DNA of 64,000 nucleotides from Anaerolineae bacterium. Lineage in GTDB: Bacteria > Chloroflexota > Anaerolineae > Promineifilales > Promineifilaceae. The stretch is taken from contig JAHDWL010000002.1 of assembly GCA_023384355.1 (NCBI GenBank), positions 95,667-159,666 on the forward strand, read 5' to 3'. Position numbers and translations under genes: made by a program. The notes under the pieces are model-generated. The model was not told where the DNA came from, ran no database searches, and saw only the letters and a list, made by a program, of their open reading frames with translations. Below are positions 26,699-35,635 of this stretch, in pieces. Numbering within the stretch: position 1 is the first letter of the stretch; each line of letters opens with the position of its first letter.

Positions 26699-27712
26699 GT
26701 GTCGACAGTGACGACCATTGAGCGCTTTATCCTTGACCACCAACCGGAGTATGCCAGCGGCGAGTTAACCTATCTTCTTTACGATATCGCGCTTGCGGCA
26801 AAAATCATTGCCTCAAAGACGATGCGCGCTGGATTGGTGGACATTTTGGGCGCTGCCGGCGCGACGAACGTGCAGGGAGAATCGCAACAAAAACTGGATG
26901 TATTTGCCCATGAGATCATCCGGAAGCTTTGCGACCATACCGGACGACTGTGTCTCATGGTGTCGGAAGAGCAGGAAGAGCCTCTCTATATCCCCGCCAA
27001 ATATGCCAAGGGCAGCTATGTGATGGTGTTTGATCCTCTCGATGGGTCGTCCAACATCGACGTGAATGTGAGTATCGGCACGATCTTCGGCATTTACCGC
27101 TGTCTGGATGAGGAATTGCGTGGTCGGGTTGAGGATGCACTGCAACCCGCCGGGGACCTTGTTGCGGCTGGGTACATCCTCTATGGCGCGAGCACCATGC
27201 TGGTCTACAGCACGGGGGAAGGGGTTCACGGGTTCACTCTCAATCCGGAATACGGCGAATTTCTCCTGTCCTACCCGGATATGCGATTGCCCGAGACACC
27301 TGCCTACTACAGTGTCAATTCATCCTATTACAATCGGTGGTCGCCTGGTGTCCAGCGATTTGTGAATTGGCTTCAGGGCATTGGGGAAGCGCCGCCCAGC
27401 TTGTCGGCACGGTACATCGGTTCATTGGTAGCTGACTTCCATCGGAACCTGCTGCGCGGCGGAATATATTGTTACCCGGCGGAAAGTGGGCGGGGTGGGG
27501 GAAAGTTGCGCCTCCTTTATGAGGCTGGACCACTGGCTTTCCTGATGGAGCAGGCGGGTGGCTATGCATCGGATGGGCGGCAGTCAATATTGAAAATTTG
27601 TCCAACCAGTCTGCATCAGCGAACGTCCCTGTTCATTGGTAACAGGAACCTGGTTGAACAAGCGGAACGTTTTATTTGTCTGGAAGATGGAGAGCAAAAA
27701 ACAGCAGATTGA
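26699..27712 (+). CDS. fbp: class I fructose-1,6-bisphosphatase
   Basis: 337 residues. It removes the 1-phosphate of fructose-1,6-bisphosphate in gluconeogenesis. The metal and substrate site [20 protein letters not shown] is exactly the class I signature, and VSEEQEE supplies the upstream acidic metal ligands. GTG start at 26699 with GAAGGAG eight to nine bases upstream. It could be read from the rpsB operon because no terminator or promoter is obvious in the 55-bp gap. Together with the class II aldolase at 16026 it points to a gluconeogenic capacity. Confidence 0.94.
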   Translation: MSTVTTIERFILDHQPEYASGELTYLLYDIALAAKIIASKTMRAGLVDILGAAGATNVQGESQQKLDVFAHEIIRKLCDHTGRLCLMVSEEQEEPLYIPAKYAKGSYVMVFDPLDGSSNIDVNVSIGTIFGIYRCLDEELRGRVEDALQPAGDLVAAGYILYGASTMLVYSTGEGVHGFTLNPEYGEFLLSYPDMRLPETPAYYSVNSSYYNRWSPGVQRFVNWLQGIGEAPPSLSARYIGSLVADFHRNLLRGGIYCYPAESGRGGGKLRLLYEAGPLAFLMEQAGGYASDGRQSILKICPTSLHQRTSLFIGNRNLVEQAERFICLEDGEQKTAD

Positions 27713-27750
27713 GTCGGAGATGAAATTATTCGTCTGAAATTCCACCCTTA

Positions 27751-27779
27751 TTGACCCGGAAATGAGGACATGCTATACT
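27751..27779 (+). promoter_or_regulatory. rho promoter
   Basis: A -35 TTGACC (27751-27756), 17-bp spacer and extended -10 TGC-TATACT (27774-27779). Transcription would begin near 27786, almost 300 nt ahead of rho. Confidence 0.72.
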
Positions 27780-27785
27780 GTCATC

Positions 27786-28081
27786 GTCCCACCATATCAT
27801 GGACCGCGTTGTGGGAAAAGATTAAGCTCCCTCATTGAACTTAAAACGAATATCGATTTATCCTATCGATCTGCCTGACTTGATATCTCCACACATTATC
27901 ATCCCCTGATCCTTGACTGAAACCATGGCCGAGCGGCTGGACGTGTCTGTTTGGATGGGGGAAGGAATCTGCCTGCGGAAATTAGGTTGTATCGGCAAAA
28001 CAACAAACTCCCGATTTTTTAAACCAGTTTAATGGCGCTCACTAACCCCACAGGGAAGCCCGCGCCGAAGAGAAGCAACGA
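27786..28081 (+). promoter_or_regulatory. long rho leader with possible leader peptide and weak terminator
   Basis: The 369-base gap between fbp and rho holds the promoter and this leader. Within it a 35-codon reading frame (ATG 27925 to TAA 28032) lacks a good ribosome site. An ATCGG/CCGAT stem (27991-27995 with 28011-28015) is followed directly by TTTTTT (28015-28020), a weak intrinsic terminator. In E. coli, rho is autoregulated by attenuation in its leader; a similar arrangement here is inference. Confidence 0.45.
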
Positions 28082-29359
28082 ATGGATATTGGTGATCTGG
28101 AAAGTAAAAAGCTGAGCGAACTGCGAGACATCGGCCGGGATATGAAGATTCCCGGTTACACGACGATGAAGAAACATGATCTTGTGTTTCGAATCATGCA
28201 GGCTGATGCCGAATCAGGCGGATTTCATTTCCGCGGTGGTGTCCTGGAGATCGTCGAAGATGACAAGCAGACGATGGGCTTCCTGCGGTCCGGCTCTTAT
28301 CTGCCGAGTAAGGACGATATTTATGTGTCTAACTCCCAGATTCGGCGGATCGGCCTGAAGACCGGCGATATGGTCTATGGGCAGGTGAGGGTGCCCAAGG
28401 ATAACGAGAAATACTATAGCCTCCTGCGTGTCGAAGCGGTGAACGGGATGAGTCCGGACCATTTGAAGAATCGTGTCCGCTATGAATCCCTGACGCCGAT
28501 TTTTCCCGATCAGAAGCTGAAACTTGAGACCAACCCCCACACCCTGTCCACTCGCCTGATCGATCTGATCACGCCGATCGGCCGCGGCCAGCGCGGTCTT
28601 ATCGTATCCCCGCCCAAAGCCGGTAAAACGACAGTTCTGAAGGAGATCGCCAACGGCATCTCCGAGAATTACCCCGAAATCCACCTGATGGTAGTCCTCA
28701 TCGGCGAGCGACCGGAAGAGGTGACCGACATGGAGCGGTCGACCCAGGGCGAGGTTGTCAGCTCGACGTTCGACGAACCGGTCAAGAACCACTGCCGCGT
28801 GGCCGAAATGGCTCTCGAACGCGCCAAGCGGCTGGTGGAGTCGGGTCGTGATGTCGTGATTCTGCTGGACTCAATAACACGACTGGCTCGCGCCTATAAC
28901 CTGACGGTTCCGCCCAGCGGCCGGACGTTGTCCGGCGGTCTCGATCCTGGCGCGCTCTATCCGCCGAAGCGTTTCTTCGGCACGGCGCGTAACCTCGAAT
29001 TTGGCGGGAGCCTGACGATCATTGCCACAACCCTCGTAGATACCGGCAGCCGCATGGATGACGTTATTTATGAGGAGTTCAAGGGTACCGGCAATATGGA
29101 GCTCTTGTTGAGCCGCCGTTTGCAGGAACGCCGAATCTTCCCGGCTTTCGACATCGAGCGGTCAAGCACGAGACGCGAGGAGCTCCTGATGTCGGCCGAT
29201 GAGTTGCAGCGCGTCTACACGATGCGCCGAATGCTCGGCCATCTCATGGATACCCCCGGCTACGACATCAGCAGCGCGACGGCGGCCGTCATGCAACGCC
29301 TGCGCGCCACCAAGACCAACTACGAATTCCTGGAGACGCTCACCAAGGATATGGCCTGA
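28082..29359 (+). CDS. rho: transcription termination factor Rho
   Basis: 425 residues, a hexameric RNA-dependent ATPase that ends transcription. An N-terminal Rho_N helical domain ([21 protein letters not shown]) is followed by the cold-shock-like RNA-binding domain ([17 protein letters not shown]). The ATPase part has Walker [17 protein letters not shown], Walker [18 protein letters not shown] and the Q-loop/R-loop region [21 protein letters not shown]. No large insertion is present. GAAGAG lies upstream of the ATG. Confidence 0.97.
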   Translation: MDIGDLESKKLSELRDIGRDMKIPGYTTMKKHDLVFRIMQADAESGGFHFRGGVLEIVEDDKQTMGFLRSGSYLPSKDDIYVSNSQIRRIGLKTGDMVYGQVRVPKDNEKYYSLLRVEAVNGMSPDHLKNRVRYESLTPIFPDQKLKLETNPHTLSTRLIDLITPIGRGQRGLIVSPPKAGKTTVLKEIANGISENYPEIHLMVVLIGERPEEVTDMERSTQGEVVSSTFDEPVKNHCRVAEMALERAKRLVESGRDVVILLDSITRLARAYNLTVPPSGRTLSGGLDPGALYPPKRFFGTARNLEFGGSLTIIATTLVDTGSRMDDVIYEEFKGTGNMELLLSRRLQERRIFPAFDIERSSTRREELLMSADELQRVYTMRRMLGHLMDTPGYDISSATAAVMQRLRATKTNYEFLETLTKDMA

Positions 29360-29460
29360 TCCGGGCCGGTAATAAACTGAGCGCATCTTGAGAAATCGCC
29401 CGTCCCGGACGTGTTCGCTTTGCGCCGGCACCCTGCGACGTGTAGCATCCCTGTTTGCGT

Positions 29461-30513
29461 ATGCAAAATGAAACCAGTACCCGGCAGCGTGCTGCCGGGT
29501 ACATAGCGCTGGTCCTGGTGACCGGATTGATCGCCTTGGGTTGGCGTTTCGGGGTGGCCAGGGACGTCGTGCGAGCTAATGAGTCGCCGGCAGCTGCCGC
29601 ATCCGTCATCGGGGAGCCGGCCCCGGTTGTCGCGGTGGACGCAGCGGTTCCCGTCCTGCCTGTCAACGTGCCGGTGATTGTCGATGCCGCCCTGTCGCCC
29701 GATCTCGTCGCCAATACTTTCGTTGGCCGCAAACCTGAACACGCCTTCCAGATTTATCGCGTCGAACGTGGAGATACGCCGAACGGCATCGCCGACAAGT
29801 TCGGCATTAAGGCCACGACTTTACTGGGTGGTAACCCTCTCCTTAGCCAGGAATCCAGCCTTCTGCAAACCGGTGTCGATCTGGTAATTTTACCGATCGA
29901 CGGTGTTCTGCATGATGTCCAGCCGGGAGATACGCTGGAATCGATCTCCGCCCAATACAGTGTGCCGGTCGAGACGATTACAGGATATGGCCCGAATAAC
30001 CTTGAGTTTCCCTACCGGCTATACCCTGAGACGCAGATCCTGATACCCGGCGCGGTGCGCGATGTTTTTGTGTGGACACCGCCAAGTCTCGAATCGGTGC
30101 GTGGTCGGTCTACAGGTAGCGGTGTCGCGCCGCTCATCGTCGGCACGGGGACCTTTATCTATCCGGTCGGTTCGAGGAACTTCACCCAATATTTCTGGTA
30201 TGGTCACCCCGGTATCGATATCGCTCTGGCTGAGGGGTCGACAGTCGTCGCATCCGACACGGGAACTGTGACGTTTGCCGGGTGGAACATCTACGGCTAC
30301 GGTAACCTCATCGTGATCAATCACGGCAACGGTTACGAGACGTTCTACGCCCACCTGAACGGCATCAACGTAGTCCCCGGGCAAATTGTCTATCAGGGTA
30401 ACGCGATTGGGTCGACGGGCAACACCGGTAACTCGTCCGGGCCACACGTCCATTTCGAGGTTCGCATCAACGGCGCGCAGGATGACCCCTGTTGGTATGT
30501 GGGTGGGTGTTAG
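29461..30513 (+). CDS. LysM and M23 peptidase-domain wall hydrolase
   Basis: 350 residues from the ATG at 29461 (a TTG two codons upstream is possible). An N-terminal membrane/signal segment (about 13-30) is followed by two LysM repeats (about 97-145 and 150-196), which bind peptidoglycan. The C-terminal M23 domain carries the zinc ligands His249 and Asp253 (HPGID) and His331 in the HVH motif (329-331), plus His298 (FYAHL), all the residues needed for endopeptidase activity. The enzyme should act outside the membrane. It follows rho by 101 bp with no promoter recognised. Confidence 0.92.
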   Translation: MQNETSTRQRAAGYIALVLVTGLIALGWRFGVARDVVRANESPAAAASVIGEPAPVVAVDAAVPVLPVNVPVIVDAALSPDLVANTFVGRKPEHAFQIYRVERGDTPNGIADKFGIKATTLLGGNPLLSQESSLLQTGVDLVILPIDGVLHDVQPGDTLESISAQYSVPVETITGYGPNNLEFPYRLYPETQILIPGAVRDVFVWTPPSLESVRGRSTGSGVAPLIVGTGTFIYPVGSRNFTQYFWYGHPGIDIALAEGSTVVASDTGTVTFAGWNIYGYGNLIVINHGNGYETFYAHLNGINVVPGQIVYQGNAIGSTGNTGNSSGPHVHFEVRINGAQDDPCWYVGGC

Positions 30514-30515
30514 CT

Positions 30516-30547
30516 AAAAAAACGTCTGAGCGTATGTGACTCGTCAG
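30516..30547 (-). terminator. possible terminator after rlmN
   Basis: A run of seven T on the minus strand (30516-30522) follows a short bulged stem (30526-30530 with 30542-30547). The stem is weak, so confidence is low. Confidence 0.35.
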
Positions 30548-30575
30548 GCAGAATAGATCTCGGCCCGAAAGCCTT

Positions 30576-31664
30576 CTATTTTGGGGCGGGCTTTGTCCCT
30601 TTGAAATCCCCGGATTCCACCAGATGCCTGTCGCGGAGTTGCCCACAGCCGGCCTGGATGTCGATCCCGCGGCGAACGCGAACCGTGCTGGTGATGCCGT
30701 AGCTGGTCAGCACTTCCTGGAAACGGCCGACCTGTTCGGGGGAGGAAGGCCGCCCGCCATATCCGGCCGTAGGATTAAGCGGGATCAGGTTCACGTGGCC
30801 GAGCATCCCCCGCAACAACTGACCCAGCTTGTGGGCTTGTTCCTCGGTATCGTTTTCTCCGGCGATGAGCGCCCACTCGAACGTCATCCGCCGCCCTGTT
30901 TTTTCCACGTAGTAGCGGCAGGCCTCCATCAGATCGGCCAGCGGCCAGCGACGATTGACCGGCAACAGCCGACTCCGCTCTTCGTCGGTGGCCGCGTGCA
31001 GCGAGACGGCCAGCGGCGTTTGCCGTTGCTCGTCGGCGTAGCGCCGAATGGCCGGGATGAGTCCTACGGTTGATATAGTGATCTTCCGCGCGCCAAGATT
31101 CATTCCCGATGGGTCGGTGAGACGATCGATGGCGGCCAGCGTGTTGTCGTAGTTGTGCAGCGGCTCGCCCATCCCCATCAGCACGATATTCGTTACGTGC
31201 TGTCCCTCGGCCGCCAGCTCGCGGGCGAAATACATCACTTGCCCGACTATTTCGGCCACAGTCAGATTGCGCTTGAAACCCATCTGACCGGTGGCGCAAA
31301 AGACGCAGCCCATCGCGCAGCCGGCTTGCGTGCTGATGCACAGCGTGCGGCGCTTCTCATAGCGCATGAGGACGGTTTCAATCAACTGGCCGTCGGGCAG
31401 CCGGAAGAGGATTTTCTTCGTCTGGCCGTCGGATGATTTTTGTGACAGGACGACATCGCCGATGGCCAGTGTCGTCTCGGCCGCCAGTCGCTCGCGCAGA
31501 GAGCCGGGCAGGGTCGTCATCTCGTCGAACCCGCCGGCGAAATGCTTATAGAGCCACTCCCAGATCTGCCGCGCGCGATAGGTCGGCAAACCCCAGCTCG
31601 CCAGCAGGGTCGTGAGTTGTTCGAGAGTCAGGTCGTAAAGAGCGGGGTGCTCAGAGTTGGACAA
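30576..31664 (-). CDS. rlmN: 23S rRNA A2503 / tRNA A37 C2-methyltransferase RlmN
   Basis: 362 residues. This radical-SAM enzyme methylates C2 of A2503 in 23S rRNA and of A37 in some tRNAs. The cluster ligands are in CAMGCVFC (Cys116, Cys120, Cys123), followed by ATGQMGFKRNL; QAGCGQLRD near the C-terminus provides the mechanistic Cys at about 340. Cys109 lies just ahead of the cluster. The first 13 bases overlap the end of the HAD gene, so the two are translationally coupled. Nothing supports the resistance paralogue Cfr. Confidence 0.95.
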   Translation of the reverse strand: MSNSEHPALYDLTLEQLTTLLASWGLPTYRARQIWEWLYKHFAGGFDEMTTLPGSLRERLAAETTLAIGDVVLSQKSSDGQTKKILFRLPDGQLIETVLMRYEKRRTLCISTQAGCAMGCVFCATGQMGFKRNLTVAEIVGQVMYFARELAAEGQHVTNIVLMGMGEPLHNYDNTLAAIDRLTDPSGMNLGARKITISTVGLIPAIRRYADEQRQTPLAVSLHAATDEERSRLLPVNRRWPLADLMEACRYYVEKTGRRMTFEWALIAGENDTEEQAHKLGQLLRGMLGHVNLIPLNPTAGYGGRPSSPEQVGRFQEVLTSYGITSTVRVRRGIDIQAGCGQLRDRHLVESGDFKGTKPAPK

Positions 31665-32475
31665 CTGACCGCTCCCGCGTCAGGAAGGACGCTAATTCGG
31701 TGATATCGCTGAAGATGTAGTCGGGTTGGACGAGGCCGGCGGCCGCCTCTTCGCGAGTCGAGATGCCGGACAGGACCAATATTGCACGAAGCCCGGCGGC
31801 TTTTGCGCCATAAATGTCGGTTGACAGGCGATCGCCGACCATCGCCACCGTATCCATGTTGCCACCGAGCCGATTCACGGCCTCCAGAAAGAGGATGGCC
31901 CCAGGTTTGCCGATGATCGTCGGCTCGACGCCGGTGGCCGCGCTGATGAACGCCAGGACCGCGCCGGAGCCGGGCAGGGGGCCGATCTCGGTGGGATAGG
32001 TCAGGTCGGGGTTTGAGCCGACGAACGGCACGCCTTGATTGATCAGATGCGCGCCCATGGCCAGCTCTTCATATGTCATTTGGGGCGACAAGCCGGCTAC
32101 GACGGATACAGCCATACCGCCGGCGCGGACTTCGGCAGGGGATATCACCCGGAATCCCTTATCGGTCACGGCGTCATGTAAACCCTTCGCGCCGATGACG
32201 TAGACGGGCGAACCGGGTTTGTACAGCCCGGCGAGATAGGTTGCTGTCGCTTCGGCAGAAGTGAGGATTTTTTCCGGTGGAATGGTGACCCCGAAACGAT
32301 GCAATCGCTCGGAATACATGACGGCCGTCTTGGTGGCGTTGTTTGTTGCCAGAATGAAGCCGATACCGGCATCGTCGAGGGTGGTGAAGAAATCGACGAG
32401 GCCCGGCATCGGCGTCTCGCCACGCCAGAGGACGCCGTCCATGTCGAGGATCAGGTTGTTGATGGGAATGCTCAT
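31651..32475 (-). CDS. HAD-IIA (NagD/AraL-type) phosphatase
   Basis: 274 residues. LILDMDGVLWRGETPMPG gives the nucleophile Asp11 and acid Asp13; FILATNNATKT is motif II and MVGDRLSTDIYGAKAAGL is motif III/IV. The large C2-type cap between motifs II and III places it with NagD, PGP and AraL, which dephosphorylate nucleotides, glycolate phosphate or sugars. Substrate unknown. It overlaps rlmN by 14 bp. A TATAAT lies on the minus strand at 32529-32534, but its -35 is poor. Confidence 0.88.
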   Translation of the reverse strand: MSIPINNLILDMDGVLWRGETPMPGLVDFFTTLDDAGIGFILATNNATKTAVMYSERLHRFGVTIPPEKILTSAEATATYLAGLYKPGSPVYVIGAKGLHDAVTDKGFRVISPAEVRAGGMAVSVVAGLSPQMTYEELAMGAHLINQGVPFVGSNPDLTYPTEIGPLPGSGAVLAFISAATGVEPTIIGKPGAILFLEAVNRLGGNMDTVAMVGDRLSTDIYGAKAAGLRAILVLSGISTREEAAAGLVQPDYIFSDITELASFLTRERSVVQL

Positions 32476-32689
32476 ATCGTTTACTTTTGCGGCGCGCCGG
32501 CTTTTTTGGGGCGGCGAACGGTTGATTGATTATAGCTTATAGTGGTCAGGGGGGCAGTGACGGCAGATGTGGAAAAATACTCAATGCAATAACGTCATTT
32601 GCTTATTACAATGGAGAGTACTCTGGTCATCACAGAAATAGCCGGTCTGGATCCGGCGCAATGCACTGATTTACAAGAGGTATAGCGGC

Positions 32690-33910
32690 ATGAGACCTAA
32701 GTGGTTCGGCATTATCATCGCAGCAGTTATCGTCATTGCCGGGGCGGCTACGGTTTGGGTTTTGGTTCAGCGCGCTGATGGGGCGTCTGTGGTCGTGGCC
32801 GAAGGTGAATCGGTGAACCCCGTCACCGTTACGGCTGTTTTGCCGCCTACAATCACTCGGAAGCCCCAACCGGTCGTGATCCAGTCTACCCGTGTCGCGC
32901 CTCAGCCATCGCCGACGGCCGTTACCGTCACTGAAGCTACCCCGACCGAAAGTTTACTGCCGACTTCGACGTCTACCAAAGAGGTGGCCACAACTGTGGC
33001 CACAGTTGTGGCTACGCCGACCGAGGAACCACAACCGTCGTCGACTTTGCCGCCCACGGACACGCCGCCGCCGCCGACACTAACACCGACACCGACTGTC
33101 GAGGCCGTAGGCACCGACTGGCTTCAGTACGTCAACATCTTTCGGGATCAGGCGAATCTGCCCCGGCTGTTGGAAAATCCGGTTTGGTCGCTCCAGGACC
33201 TGCAACACAGTCGCTATATGACCTATACCGGTCGGCTGGAACATGGCGAGGACTCAGCCAGTCAATATTATTCACAAGAGGGGCAGGTGGCCGCCGAAAA
33301 CGGGAACATTGCCGCCGGGTGGATCGGCTCGCTGCCGTTCAAGTGGGCGATCAATTACTGGATGTCGGCTCCCTTCCACGCCATTCCCATCATCGACCCG
33401 CAGTTGAGCGCCACAGGGTTTGCCGAGTATCGTGATGAATCCGGCGCGCAGCCGCTGACGGCCACGATGGATGTGAAGCGGGGGCTGGGTCCCTTGCCGG
33501 AAGATGTTACCTTCCCCATCATGTATCCGCGAGACGGCGGCACTACATGGGTTCTACGATATTCGTTGCCGGAGTTTCCGGAGGCGCTCAGCACTTGCGC
33601 CGGATATGTGCAGCCGACCGGCGCGCCGATCATCCTGCAGCTCGGCGACGGCCAGGAGGTGCCGAACGTCACCGCCACGTCGTTATCTCGAGACGGCGAG
33701 TATCTGGCGCATTGTCGTTTCGACGAGACGAACTTCACCCATCCAAACGATTGGCGGCAGAAATCGGCGCGGCTCATCCTGGATAATCGGGATGCGATCG
33801 TAATCATCCCCCAGCAGCCGATGTTGCCCGATTCAACCTATTCCGTGCGCATCGATGCCAACGGCCAAACCTATACGTGGAGCTTCCACACACTCGCCGG
33901 GCCGCCGTAA
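32690..33910 (+). CDS. CAP (SCP/PR1)-domain protein with TM anchor
   Basis: 406 residues. A membrane helix at about 4-26 is followed by a Thr/Pro/Val-rich linker (about 40-142) and a CAP domain beginning WLQYVNIFRDQANLPRL and containing SRYMTYTGRLEHGE and AAENGNIAAG, which match the CAP active-site region. The C-terminal ~130 residues resemble an Ig-like beta domain. Such secreted proteins are common in Chloroflexota; their function is unsettled (lipid binding, protease or wall roles are proposed). A 26-bp perfect palindrome lies within the linker at 32987-33012. Confidence 0.78.
   Translation: MRPKWFGIIIAAVIVIAGAATVWVLVQRADGASVVVAEGESVNPVTVTAVLPPTITRKPQPVVIQSTRVAPQPSPTAVTVTEATPTESLLPTSTSTKEVATTVATVVATPTEEPQPSSTLPPTDTPPPPTLTPTPTVEAVGTDWLQYVNIFRDQANLPRLLENPVWSLQDLQHSRYMTYTGRLEHGEDSASQYYSQEGQVAAENGNIAAGWIGSLPFKWAINYWMSAPFHAIPIIDPQLSATGFAEYRDESGAQPLTATMDVKRGLGPLPEDVTFPIMYPRDGGTTWVLRYSLPEFPEALSTCAGYVQPTGAPIILQLGDGQEVPNVTATSLSRDGEYLAHCRFDETNFTHPNDWRQKSARLILDNRDAIVIIPQQPMLPDSTYSVRIDANGQTYTWSFHTLAGPP
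32987..33012. repeat. 26-bp perfect palindrome inside the CAP gene
   Basis: Each half is GCCACAACTGTGG; the two join at a central GGCC to make an uninterrupted 26-bp palindrome. It encodes Thr/Val repeats in the linker. It could extrude as a cruciform, fold in mRNA or bind a protein. Confidence 0.6.
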
Positions 33911-33913
33911 ACA

Positions 33914-33940
33914 AAACGGGGCGGGTTTGATGCCCGCCCC
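33914..33940 (-). terminator. glnA terminator
   Basis: An 8-bp GC stem (GGGGCGGG/CCCGCCCC, 33918-33925 with 33933-33940) is followed on the minus strand by TTTTGTTT. It is 43 bp past the glnA stop and may also close the convergent CAP gene. Confidence 0.75.
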
Positions 33941-33983
33941 GGGTGGTCATTGAGGTTGCCGGGAATCCTCTGCCCAACGGCAG

Positions 33984-35387
33984 TTACACGCCGTAGTAGA
34001 GCAGGAATTCATAGGGGTGTGGCCTCAGGCTTACCGGCCCGATTTCCGTCTCATACTTATAGCTGATGAAAGCGTCGAGCACGTCCTTGGTGAAGACGCC
34101 GCCCTCCAGCAGGAAGTCGTGGTCGGCCACGAGCGCGTCGAGGGCTTCGTTCAGCTTGCCGACGGTCATGGTCACCTGGTTGATATTCTCGTCGTGGAAC
34201 AGGTCCATCTCGGCCGGTTCGCCGGGGTCGATCTGGTTCTTGATGCCGTCCAGACCTGCCATCAGCATGGCGGCGAAGGCCAAATACGGGTTGGCGGCCG
34301 GGTCGGGGCAGCGGAACTCGATGCGCTTGGCCTTGGGAGATTTGGAATACATGGGGATGCGCACGGCCGCCGAGCGGTTGGCGGCCGAATAGGCGATGAC
34401 CACAGGGGCTTCGTAGCCCGGTACGAGACGACGGTAGGAGTTGGTCGTCGGGGCGCAGATCGCCAGCAGAGCGTTGATATGCTTCAGGATGCCGCCGATA
34501 TACCACTTGGCCAACTGGCTCAATCCAGCGTAGCCGTTTTCGTCGTAGAACAACGGTTTGCCGTCTTTCCACAGACTCTGGTGGGTATGCATCCCGGAAC
34601 CGTTGTCGGCATAGATGGGCTTGGGCATAAAGGTGACGGTCTTGCCATGCTTCTGGGCCACGTTTTTAACGATGTACTTGTAGAGCTGCACGTTATCGGC
34701 CATCTTCAGCATCGAGTCGAACCGCATGTCGATCTCGCACTGACCGGCTGTTCCCACCTCGTGATGGTGTAGTTCTATGTTCACGCCGGATTTGATCAGG
34801 GTGCGCACCATCTCCGTGCGCAGGTCCTGGAGCGTATCGACCGGCGCAACGGGAAAATAACCGCGCTTGTGGGGGACAGAATGGCCGAAGCCGAAGATGC
34901 CGGTATTCCAGGGACCTTCAACGCTGTCTACCTGGTAGGCTGATGAGTATTCGCCGGCCGAGTACATCACCTTGTCGAACACGAAGAACTCCGCTTCCGG
35001 CCCGAAATAGGCTGTGTCGGCAATGCCCGTGCCTTTCAGATACTCCACCGACTTGCGGGCCACATAGCGCGGGTCGCGCGAATAAGGCTCGCGGCTGATG
35101 GGGTTGTAAACATCCCCCACGAGACTTAGCGTGGGCGCGGCGCAGATCGGGTCGACGATGGCCGTCGAAGGATCGCAAATGAGGATCATGTCGCTCGCTT
35201 CGATGCTCTGAAAGCCGCGGATGGATGAGCCGTCGAAGCCCAGTCCTTCCTCGAAGGCTGATTCGACGCTGAATTCTTCAATCGGCATTGAAAAATGCTG
35301 CCACTGACCGAACAGATCGGTGAACTTGTAATCGACAACCTCGATCTTGTTTTCCTTGATCAACTTGATGACATCCGCTGGTTTCAT
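33984..35387 (-). CDS. glnA: type I glutamine synthetase, adenylylation Tyr replaced by Phe
   Basis: 467 residues. It makes glutamine from glutamate, ammonia and ATP. The N-terminal beta-grasp (VDYKFTDLFGQWQHF, GFDGSSIRGF) and catalytic domain (KPIYADNGSGMHTHQS, EFRCPDPAANPYLAFAAML) are intact. The ~25-residue insertion around WNTGIFGFGHSVPHKRG marks the I-beta subtype, normally regulated by adenylylation. The position equivalent to Tyr397 of E. coli is Phe397, in AEMDLFHDEN where E. coli has DKNLYDLPPEE. Adenylylation at this site should therefore be impossible. GAGAAGGA precedes the ATG. A promoter, paired hairpins and a terminator occupy its 120-nt leader. Confidence 0.96.
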   Translation of the reverse strand: MKPADVIKLIKENKIEVVDYKFTDLFGQWQHFSMPIEEFSVESAFEEGLGFDGSSIRGFQSIEASDMILICDPSTAIVDPICAAPTLSLVGDVYNPISREPYSRDPRYVARKSVEYLKGTGIADTAYFGPEAEFFVFDKVMYSAGEYSSAYQVDSVEGPWNTGIFGFGHSVPHKRGYFPVAPVDTLQDLRTEMVRTLIKSGVNIELHHHEVGTAGQCEIDMRFDSMLKMADNVQLYKYIVKNVAQKHGKTVTFMPKPIYADNGSGMHTHQSLWKDGKPLFYDENGYAGLSQLAKWYIGGILKHINALLAICAPTTNSYRRLVPGYEAPVVIAYSAANRSAAVRIPMYSKSPKAKRIEFRCPDPAANPYLAFAAMLMAGLDGIKNQIDPGEPAEMDLFHDENINQVTMTVGKLNEALDALVADHDFLLEGGVFTKDVLDAFISYKYETEIGPVSLRPHPYEFLLYYGV

Positions 35388-35411
35388 GATCCTTCTCCAA
35401 TTCGTTTAGAA

Positions 35412-35457
35412 AATAAAAAACGCCTCTTCAAACCGTCGGGGACGGAATGAGAGGCGT
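35412..35457 (-). terminator. intrinsic terminator in the glnA leader (attenuator candidate)
   Basis: An outer 8-bp stem ACGCCTCT/AGAGGCGT (35420-35427 with 35450-35457) and inner CCGTC/GACGG (35433-35437 with 35441-35445) run on the minus strand into TTTTTTATTT. It ends only about 30 bases before the glnA start and lies downstream of the glnA promoter. It could also stop read-through from the MttB-GNAT genes. Confidence 0.75.
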
Positions 35458-35458
35458 C

Positions 35459-35507
35459 ATGGCCCTAACCAAATATTCTGTTTGGCCCATCAAACATTCT
35501 GATGAGC
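35459..35507 (-). promoter_or_regulatory. tandem look-alike hairpins in the glnA leader
   Basis: Read on the minus strand, the leader begins with GCTCATCA/TGATGGGC (35500-35507 with 35485-35492, one G-U pair). Then comes CCAAA/TTTGG (35481-35485 with 35469-35473). Both loops contain CAGAATRTTTG, and each unit is followed by GGGCCA. A longer alternative pairing, 35459-35465 with 35484-35490, would compete with the first hairpin. This could be RNA structure or paired DNA operators. Confidence 0.5.
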
Positions 35508-35513
35508 ACGTTA

Positions 35514-35541
35514 ATGATACCCGAATGACGCCGCGTGTCAA
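35514..35541 (-). promoter_or_regulatory. glnA promoter
   Basis: A perfect -35 TTGACA (35536-35541) and -10 TATCAT (35514-35519) with a 16-bp spacer; start near 35507, where the first leader hairpin begins. Confidence 0.75.
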
Positions 35542-35635
35542 TTCACAATTATGAACAAATGAGCCCCAGGTTGTGCTGTAGCAAGTGCATGAACCCGGGA
35601 GATATCCCGCGCGATGGTTGTGGAGCGACAGTTGT

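Noticed and set aside
27920..27990. tRNA-like stretch (ATGGCCGAGCGGCTGG) in the rho leader
   Set aside because: It resembles a Ser/Leu tRNA D-arm, but no matching acceptor stem, anticodon stem or T-arm follows, so it is not a tRNA gene.
30576..31664. Cfr antibiotic-resistance methyltransferase
   Set aside because: Length, the N-terminal accessory domain and the operon with a HAD phosphatase match the housekeeping enzyme RlmN; nothing points to Cfr.
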